From the NCBI GenBank assembly GCA_017416705.1, contig JAFQBG010000003.1:124001-188000 (forward strand): a stretch of 64,000 nt of DNA, given 5' to 3'. A program made the translations under genes and the position numbers. Positions within the stretch are counted from its first letter, which is position 1. Each line of letters starts with the position of its first letter. Under the pieces are notes generated by a model. That model was given only the letters and a program-made list of their open reading frames with translations, was not told the DNA's origin and searched no databases. Source of the stretch: Bacteroidaceae bacterium (GTDB taxonomy: Bacteria; Bacteroidota; Bacteroidia; Bacteroidales; Bacteroidaceae). Below are positions 51,732-60,100 of the stretch, piece after piece.

Positions 51732-53795
51732 CTATTTCAGCACCATTTCGTCAAGCAGATAACCGGCACCGCCAATTTTATCGACCACAAAGAGCACATA
51801 TCTTATATCGACCGATATATTGCGACAAATCGAGGGGTCGAACTCGATATCGCTCATGGTGGAACGCCATGTGCGGTCGAAATTTATTCCCACAAGCTCG
51901 CCATTGCCATTTATCACCGGCGAACCGGAATTTCCTCCCGACGTGTGGTTGGTGGCCAAGAAACAGACAGGTACCGAATGACGCTCGCCTATATGTGTGC
52001 CCCAACGTCCATACTCTTTTTTTGCATATACATCGCGTAGCTGTTGCGGGATATTATAGTCGTAAATGTCGGGGTTGTCCTTTGCCATTATGCCATCGAG
52101 CGATGTCAGGTGTGTATGGTACTCGCCATCGGCATTCTCATAGCCCTTTACGGTGCCATACGACACACGCAGAGTGAAATTGGCATCGGGGTAGAAAGCA
52201 CGCTCCTTGTCCCACAGACGCAAGGCCTGCATATAGGGGCGATACCATTTTTCTATCTCGGGTACGTTGCTTATGTTACGGTATATATATCCTCGGTTTG
52301 CCTCGACAATGCCATTGAACCAACCGGCAAACTGCACCATGGGGTCCACCAATATTTGTGCCGCCGTCAAGGGTAGTTCCTTGTTCAATAGGGCGGTGGC
52401 ATTGTACAGGCTATCCACAAATTCGTTGATGCCGCCGTTGCCTGACACAGCGTCGGTCAGTTGTTGGGGGATGAGCTCGCTTGGCATGCGTTTCATAAAT
52501 TCGTTGATGAGGAAACAGGCTATCTTGCGGTCTATTTCCACGTTGTAGTCCTTGATGAAATTGGCATGCCTTGTACGCAGTTCATTCAATTTTGTGGAGT
52601 CTTTGTCGGCATCCATGGCAAGGTGGCTTGCCCAACGAGCAAACACGTAGGCCTCGATGCTTGCCACCGATTCGTTGAACAGTTCGCGCACAAAATATCC
52701 GGGAACAACTTTTTTGTATGCTTCGTGCATGGAGTCGAGCAGCGTGGCATACTCGCTGTTTTGTGCTGCCCAACGAGCAAATTCCTGTTCGTAGTTTTTC
52801 TTTTTTTCTATTGTGCCCAAGCGTTCAAGCCCCAACGACTCGCCTTGCCATTTTTTCCATGAGTTGGCTATGGAAGCATGCTTGGCTGCGTATGCAATGC
52901 GCACTGCGGCATCCTTGGCTTGTGCCTCGGAGATAATCTGCAAGCGTCGCGTGCGCAGTTCAATCTTCATGGGGTTCGACACGTTTGCCACATAGTCCAC
53001 AGCGTCGGATATTACATACTCCTGAGTGTTTCCCGGAAATCCATACGTCATGGTGAAATCGCCCTCCTGCACACCCTGTGTCGATATAGGGAAGAAACGT
53101 TTGGGGCGGTAGGGCACATTGTCCTTGGAGTAGTCGGCAGGCTCGTTGTCGGCATTGGCATAGACGCGGAATATCGAGAAATCGCCCGTATGTCGCGGCC
53201 ACATCCAGTTGTCGGTGTCGCCGCCGAACTTACCTATTGCCGAGGGTGGCGCACCCACCAGTCGCACATCGCGGTATGTTCGGTAAACAAACAAATATTG
53301 TCTGTTGCCATAGTACATGGGCTCTATCGATGCTCTGTAACCGTTGCCCTCGGATGCTTTTTTTATTATATCCTCGCTCTTTTCGCCGGCATTTATCCTG
53401 TCGGTGACATCCGTCATGCTCACAAGCAGGCTCACGGTGAGTCCCGGCACATGCAGTTCCTCGTCGAGCGACTTAGCCCAATAGCCGTATGTCAGGTAGT
53501 CGTGTTCCACCGACGACAGTTTCTGTATGGAGCCATACCCGCAATGGTGGTTGGTGAGCAGCAGTCCGCTCTGCGACACGAACTCGCCTGTGCAACCGCC
53601 ACCAAACTGCACCACCGCATCCTTTAACGATGCTTCCCGGTCGCTGTAAATATCGGCGGCTTTTAATTTAAATCCCAAGGCACGCATGCTTTTCATGCGT
53701 TCTTTTATGAGCGAAGGCAACCACATGCCCTCGTCGGCGGTTGCTGTTGTAAAGGCTATAAAAGCCATTGTGCAAAGTAATAGTCTTTTTATCAT
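51732..53795 (-). CDS. S46 family dipeptidyl-peptidase, DPP11 type (Asp/Glu at P1)
   Basis: The 687-residue exported serine peptidase has a signal peptide (to about residue 20) and the S46 layout: a chymotrypsin-like catalytic part split by a helical domain. Triad motifs are TNHHCGY (His83/84), DNWMWPRHTGDF and GGNSGSP with Ser623. Arg641 is 18 residues after the catalytic Ser. In P. gingivalis DPP11 the Arg that sets Asp/Glu specificity is at the same spacing (Ser655, Arg673), and DPP7 has Gly there. So a DPP11-like enzyme is inferred. It releases dipeptides in the periplasm. A leader element lies 1 base upstream. Confidence 0.9.
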   Translation of the reverse strand: MIKRLLLCTMAFIAFTTATADEGMWLPSLIKERMKSMRALGFKLKAADIYSDREASLKDAVVQFGGGCTGEFVSQSGLLLTNHHCGYGSIQKLSSVEHDYLTYGYWAKSLDEELHVPGLTVSLLVSMTDVTDRINAGEKSEDIIKKASEGNGYRASIEPMYYGNRQYLFVYRTYRDVRLVGAPPSAIGKFGGDTDNWMWPRHTGDFSIFRVYANADNEPADYSKDNVPYRPKRFFPISTQGVQEGDFTMTYGFPGNTQEYVISDAVDYVANVSNPMKIELRTRRLQIISEAQAKDAAVRIAYAAKHASIANSWKKWQGESLGLERLGTIEKKKNYEQEFARWAAQNSEYATLLDSMHEAYKKVVPGYFVRELFNESVASIEAYVFARWASHLAMDADKDSTKLNELRTRHANFIKDYNVEIDRKIACFLINEFMKRMPSELIPQQLTDAVSGNGGINEFVDSLYNATALLNKELPLTAAQILVDPMVQFAGWFNGIVEANRGYIYRNISNVPEIEKWYRPYMQALRLWDKERAFYPDANFTLRVSYGTVKGYENADGEYHTHLTSLDGIMAKDNPDIYDYNIPQQLRDVYAKKEYGRWGTHIGERHSVPVCFLATNHTSGGNSGSPVINGNGELVGINFDRTWRSTMSDIEFDPSICRNISVDIRYVLFVVDKIGGAGYLLDEMVLK

Positions 53796-53796
53796 A

Positions 53797-53884
53797 TTTA
53801 GAAGCTGTTTGAATTTCTAAAAAATATTTTCTTATAGAAGCCGTTTCGTTTGTTTCGTACGATATAAATTTAAACAGCTTCTTG
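53797..53884 (-). repeat. Leader element copy C, minimal form (upstream of the S46 gene)
   Basis: The shortest copy (88 bp): TTTAGAAGCTGTTTGAATTTC, then AGAAGCCGTTTCGTTTGTTTCG, then ATATAAATTTAAACAGCTTCTT. It holds both terminal inverted repeats and the CGTTTGTTTCG core and little else. The S46 ATG is 1 base from its end. Confidence 0.85.
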
Positions 53885-53913
53885 GAATTTTGTTATATGT
53901 TTGCGGTTTTGGG

Positions 53914-53921
53914 CGAAGATA
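53914..53921 (-). promoter_or_regulatory. -7 box for the S46 gene
   Basis: TATCTTCG on the minus strand places the start of transcription upstream of the leader element, which would then be in the mRNA. No good -33 was seen because a terminator lies there. Confidence 0.45.
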
Positions 53922-53941
53922 GCAAAAAAGTATGGAATGTA

Positions 53942-53982
53942 AAAATTATGGGTGGCACACTAACTGTGCCACCCATAATTTT
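53942..53982. terminator. Terminator after the small peptide gene
   Basis: 18-bp perfect arms (core AATTATGGGTGGCACA) with a 5-base loop, just after the 56-residue ORF that follows the M60 gene. Confidence 0.9.
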
Positions 53983-53998
53983 ACAAGTAGAATATTGT

Positions 53999-54169
53999 TT
54001 ATTGCTCCCAAATATTGCTCCAATCGTTGCGAATGGAATTGTCGCGATATTTGTTCGATAGTATGCTGCCCGAACCGGTTCCTGTATCTTTTGAAGCGCC
54101 CAACATTATATGGTCATTGTTAACTTCGCACACTTTGCACTCGGGTTTTATATATGTTTTCTTTTTCAT
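53999..54169 (-). CDS. 56-residue peptide gene downstream of the M60 peptidase
   Basis: This short ORF, MKKKTYIKPECKVCEVNNDH to the end (about 56 residues), is too small for routine calling. It has a perfect Shine-Dalgarno AGGAGG 9 bases before the ATG, rare in this phylum, and sits between the M60 stop and a strong terminator. The pattern (basic start, 'PEC-KV-EV', then a polar Gly/Ser/Asn tail) resembles small Bacteroidales proteins that occur near exported proteins. No membrane segment is evident. Its role is unknown. Confidence 0.7.
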   Translation of the reverse strand: MKKKTYIKPECKVCEVNNDHIMLGASKDTGTGSGSILSNKYRDNSIRNDWSNIWEQ

Positions 54170-54198
54170 TTTTCTTTCCTCCTTTCTTAGTCAACCAA

Positions 54199-57100
54199 TT
54201 ATTTTACTTTGTTCACAAAAACTTTCTTGCCATTAACAATATATATACCCGGAGCAGTAACCTCGTGGAGCTTGCGACCGCTAAGGTCGTAGATGCTTTG
54301 CGATGTTCCTTCAACGTCGGTGACACCATCGATGCCGGTTGTTCCGTCGATAACGCGGAAACCAAACGACCTTATGTTGGTGGCATTCTCCACAGGCAGA
54401 TATACTTTGTGGGCCGGCAGTTTGAAGTGTGTACCGTTGTCATCGTTCTCGGTGAACGTCATATTGCCATTCTCGTCGTAGCTGACCTCTTTGTATATGT
54501 AGCATAGTGCCGCATTGTCGGATGCGCCTATTGCAAGCACATAGTAGGTGTAGCTGTTGGCAGCCTCTACATATATATCGTGGTTGCAACCAATGAGCGC
54601 ATTGTCGTCGTCGTATGTGACATCGGTGGTGGTGTATTTCAGCTCGTAGGTGCCTTCGGGCGCGTTAATGAGCACGCCGGTGTTGGCAGGTATCACGCCG
54701 TCGGCTATCTCCACAAGTTCCACATCGCTACCATCGACACCGGTCGAGTAGTATGCCTTCACTGCGTCGGGTATGGTCACTGCATAGCCCAAGTGCAGCG
54801 ATGTCCATTCATACTTAGACACTGCAAGGTCGCGTGTGACGGCTGTCTCATCTGCCGGCTCTATGTACCATGCCGAGTTGGAGTCTAAACCACCCTCATA
54901 CCATCTTACAATCTTGCCATCACTTTGGGCGTGCAGCCAAGTTCCACCGGGTTTAATACGGAACTGTCCCTTTCCAAGATCTTCCAATACAACGGTGCTC
55001 GGGGCATCATCGTCCTGTGAGTCGTTGTGGATATTTGATAAAGAGAATGTTGTGTAATAGGCATCAAGTTTTATCATGCTTGTTCCTGTATTCAGGTTGG
55101 TGAAATTGTAGCCTCCGTCAACCTTGGTTATTTTCCAAATGCAGGATGGGTCGGTTGTAGTTTTACTGTCATTAAAGTAGAGCATATTGTCGGTTGCACC
55201 ATATATAATGGCAAGGTTGTTTGCCGGATTAGCCGACCTAATCACATAGTAATCTTCGTCAACTATCTCATTTTTTTCAAGTGCTTCGTAAGTGCTCTTC
55301 AATGTGTTGTAGGCGGTTGTGTAGGTGTCGTCATCGGAATTGTTGCCCTCCAACAGTTCTGTTGCGGTATTATATGCGGTGTTATAGGCATCGCCGTTGC
55401 TGTATGTATTTATATAATTGCCGGTAGCAACTGTTTCTAATGGAACATGGTAGTTGTACAGCGTGCAGTAGGCATCGCTCTTGCTGTAATCGGCAAGCTC
55501 GAATTTGAACTGCGAACCACCATCGGTGGTGTTGTCGGAATTATAGAAACCAAGTAAGTTACCCTTGCCATATATATTGGAGAGGTAGTTGGGGGTTTCT
55601 CCGTTTAATATTGAAATATTATACCATTCCGAATCGCTTATTGCGTCTATGCTCCAATCGTAGCCATAGCCCTCGGTGTCGGGCTCGGTTGCTACGACTT
55701 TACCAGTGCCTTCTACATAGCTGTTTGTCGACAGCATTTTACCCTCGCCTTGCATGGGTAGTATGTTTACTTTGCCATCGGCGGCAGGGGTGAAATACCA
55801 ACCTTGGTATTTGTCTCCAAGTACAAAGTCTTCCACTGCCACTTTATCTGATGGAGCATCGCCTTCGCCCTCGTATGAGATAACATCCTTAATGCTTGTA
55901 TTAAAGGCTCTGTTTATAAGAATATTATACAGAACGGGGTTCTCGGTGTCGGTGGTCAGTTGAACGGGCAATGCGGCATAGTCCTTGGCTATTGTCAAGG
56001 CGTCTATAACGGCTTGCAGTTCGGCAATGGCGGCTGTGTTGTATTCGGCCGACAGATGCTCGCTGTCGTGCATCACCTGTTTTGCTGTTTTCTCGATAAA
56101 GGCATCGGTTATGAGCGATGCGTCGAAGTTGAGCGACACATACTCGTCGTTAATAGATACCTCGCCTGTGGATATCAGGTCGAACTTGGCCATGTGGAAG
56201 AATACGTGTCCGTCTTTTTGAGAGGTGCATGCTGTTTGGTTATACCATTTGGTGGCTGTTACCATGAAACGCAGGTAGCTATATGGCGTTCCATTACCAA
56301 TTACATCCGAAGTCCATTCTTCGCCATCGATAGGTGTTTTGCCAGCGTCTGTGTTTGGCTCTATTATTGCAAGGTCGATATATTCCTCACCATCCTTACT
56401 TCCTTGTACTTTTATGGTCGATGGGTAGCTGCCAAGCTGACTACCGCTGCGTGCTTGATAATGGAATTTGAACGACGAAATAGCGTTGTTGCCCAAGTTC
56501 ACTGTCAAGTGGTGGTCGAGCCCGTCGGCAGGTGCTGTGGTACTACTCCAATTCGAGTGGAAGAATGAGATCGAGTCGTTATCTAACAAATTCGCAATGG
56601 GTCCTTCGCTTGCCTCCTGTGCATTTGTCCAAATGTAGTAGTCGGCATTGGCATTGGTACATTGCAATGCAATGGCTGTCTCGGTGTCGCTTGTTGTTGT
56701 CAAGGTACCAAGCAGGTTGTTCAGCTCCACTATTTTGCTGCTTAGCTCGGTGCGGTCGGCATTGTCGTCTTCCCATTCAAGCAACTTTTGGTAGTAAACA
56801 TCGAGCTCGTTTGTTGCCGTTGCTATATCGTCGGCTGTTAGTCCCTCGGTATCCATTACGGTTTGTGCCTCGGCAAGCTCGGTTGCTGTTGCTTGCAGGG
56901 TGGCTGCCTCCACTGCTGTGTAGGTGTAGTCGCTGCTTACGGTTGTTGTGCCGTCGGTTACAACTGCCATTTTGTTATATAGCAAGGTTGTTGCATCTAT
57001 TTTCTCTTGCAGGCCTGCTTTTATGGCCTCTATGTTGTTGGCAGCATCGCTCAAAGTATTTTTGGCCGCGAGCAACAAATCGTATTGTGCTTGCAGTTGC

Positions 57101-60100
57101 TCTACTGTTGTTGCCATTTCGAGCATGCTGCTTGCGTTGTTCGCTGCTGTTTGTGTGGTTGCAAGCAATTCCTCGCTCACCAAGGCGGTGTAGGCTGCAT
57201 CGACGCTTACCTCGTACACTGCGGGGATGGTCATACCGAACTCCGACATAACGAAGAAATGTCCGTAGTTGTTAGTGCTTTCCGATGCAGTTACTGCAAA
57301 TTTGTAGAAGCGATATGCGGCGCCGGCATCTACTGTGCCCGAATTCCATGTGCCAATTTCTGTTGGCAAAGGATTGCTGCCATCTGTCGATGTGTATGTG
57401 GCAATTTCTGTTGTTACAGAACCATCACCTTCTATTAGGTATATATTATGCACGGTATATCCGCCAAATTGTTCGGTGTTGGCGAAATAAGGGGCGTTGG
57501 CTGCTGCTGCCACATTTATCCATTTACTATCGTCTTTTGCTGCAAGGCGCACAATATTTTCCGATGCACTCGCGGGGGAAAGTGTCTCACCGCTAAATTT
57601 AGTGACACCCGAACCACTTGTTGTGGGTGTTACTGCATAGAATGTTTGTGCACCGCTCTTTGCTCCCATGGTAAGCGTAGCACCATTTGTGCCTGTTTGT
57701 ATATATCCGTTTTCACCGGCCGATTCCAAACGTAGGTAATAGCTGCCTGCTGTACTCTCATTCACCGGCTCCCATACAAATATCACACTTTCGGAGAACT
57801 CGGCAATGTTGCTTGTTCCTGCAAAAAAGCGGTTGTTTGTTCCCGAAACATTCTTTACAGCTATTCTGGTTGCCGTAGTAATATTATTAAGGGTTGTGGC
57901 GGTTGCTATGTCCCCTAAATCAAAGTTTCTACCATATACTTTTATCTCGGTGGGGCAGCAGGCGCCTGTGGAGCGTGTGGTGTATTGGAATATTATGTTC
58001 CGCGCTTCGTTGCCTTCGCCCAAATCTACTTGCAGGTAGGGAATAGCAGGGAGCGCACTACTGTAATCGCTGTGGAAATAGGTTGCAGTGTTGCCATCGA
58101 GCAGGTTGTAGTCGTTCTCGGCCGAACTATAATCGTCATGGCTTGTGCCTCCTATGGTGTAGGGCTCGTGAGCATAAATCTTTCCGTGAAGGTCTATCGG
58201 CCTCTCGCCTTGTATGTTGGCTGTACCCACTTGGCCTATAAGGGTGGTGGTTTCGTCCAACAGGTCTTGCAGTCTCTCTTTTTCGTCTTCTATTGCATTG
58301 TTATCTACCAGTTCTATTGCATCGGCAAGTGCTTTGTAGGCATCCTCCAATTCGCTGTATGCGGTTGTCAGCTGATCCTCGGTCTTGTCGTCGGCTTTCG
58401 TAAGAACAAGAGCATTCCACATCTTCTCATAAGCATCTACTGCAAGACTTGTATTCACTGTGGAGTATGTGCTATTATAACTTGCTGTATATGATGTTAC
58501 GTTAAGTAAGTCGAACTCGGCCATGTGGAAGAATATGTGTCCGTCTTTACTTTTGTTTGTTGTGGTTCCTGTCACCATGAAACGAAGGTATTTATAAGAG
58601 TATCCTTCGTTTTGGATGGTTTCTGAAGTCCATTCTGCTCCGTTCTGAGGAACAGTACCATTGTTTAACGGATTAATTGTTGTAATGTCGGTATATGTAG
58701 TGCCGTCATTACTTCCTTGTACTTTTATTGTTGTTGGGTAGTCGCCAAGACCATCACCGCTGCGTGCTTGATAATGGAATTGGAACATAGAAATAGCGTT
58801 GTTACCAAGTTCTATTGTAAGATGGTGGTCGAGCCCGTCGGCAGGTGCAGTGGTGCTTTGCCAATTCGAGTGGAAGAATGAGCTCGGGTCGTTATCTAAC
58901 AAATCCGCAACGTCGGAACCATCTTGTGGGGCATTACACCATATATAATAGTCGGAGCCCTGTGTGGTTGTTAACCCTATTTCTGTGGTTTCGAACCCTA
59001 TTGTTGCTGTATTGTTTATAAGTTCCTCGGTTTGCCTTATGAGTTCTTCCAATTTTATGGTGTTGAGCTCTGTTGCGTCTTGTTCCACTTTGGTTAGGTA
59101 CCATTGCGAGTTATCGGCATCGTGAGTCCAACCAACTACTTTATTGGGGGAGTGTGAGGGGTCGTGCAGGTTGGTGAACTCGCCATACGGTGACACTTTT
59201 ATTGCAAAAAGGCCAACGCCTTTGTTCATGTCTTCGACTATGTATTTGCCTTTTAAATTATCGTCTTGTGTTGCTGTCATTGATGTGCTTTTTGTAACAG
59301 CAGGCAGGTAATAACCGCTGACGCTTTTTATATAATATGCGCCCTCTGTGTCGCTTTCTATGAACTGCCAACGTGTGGTCTCTGCGCTTTCGTCGGCGCT
59401 GCTGCTAAGGCTTACCAATTGGCTTTCGCTTTCGTTCAAATACATTATATCGTTTCTCCTCGATTTGATAATGAATGTACCTGAGTAGGAGAATGGTATG
59501 GTTATATCCTCTTTGTCAAGGGCTTCGAATTTCTCAATTTCGCTTTTAAGAATTTCGTATGCGGCACCGTAGCCGGTTCCGTTTGCTATTGCGGTTTGCG
59601 CTGTTGCAAGGGCTGTTTCAATACCTTTTACTGCCGAATACATGTAGAATCCTACGCGGGTGTAGGTGTCGTCCGATAGCGCTATAATGTCGTTTGCTTC
59701 GTTCATTAAATCTACAAGCAGTGCTTTGTACATTGCCGTCATATCGACTTCGGCATCTGCTACTGTATTGTCGGTAGCTACGTACGATATTGTGGCTGTT
59801 CCTTGCATTAACGCTTCCTTGGCCTCCTCGCTAAGTTCGAATGTGCTTTTGTTGGCAAATGCCAGCAACTCGCCGTTTTCGTCGAATATGAGGAAACCGG
59901 CTGCTCCCTCGCCACCGCTCATGGTCACTGTGCCGTCTTCGTTCATTGTGGCTGTGTAGTCGGTGCTTAGTGTTCCATCTACAACATCCAAGTAGGAACC
60001 ATATTCGGCTGTTGCCGAGCCGTCCCACATGGCGCGCGCTGTTGTTCCGTCGTGTTGTACACCTGTTTCGCCTGTGGCGTCGTTAATGAGCAGTACGGCG

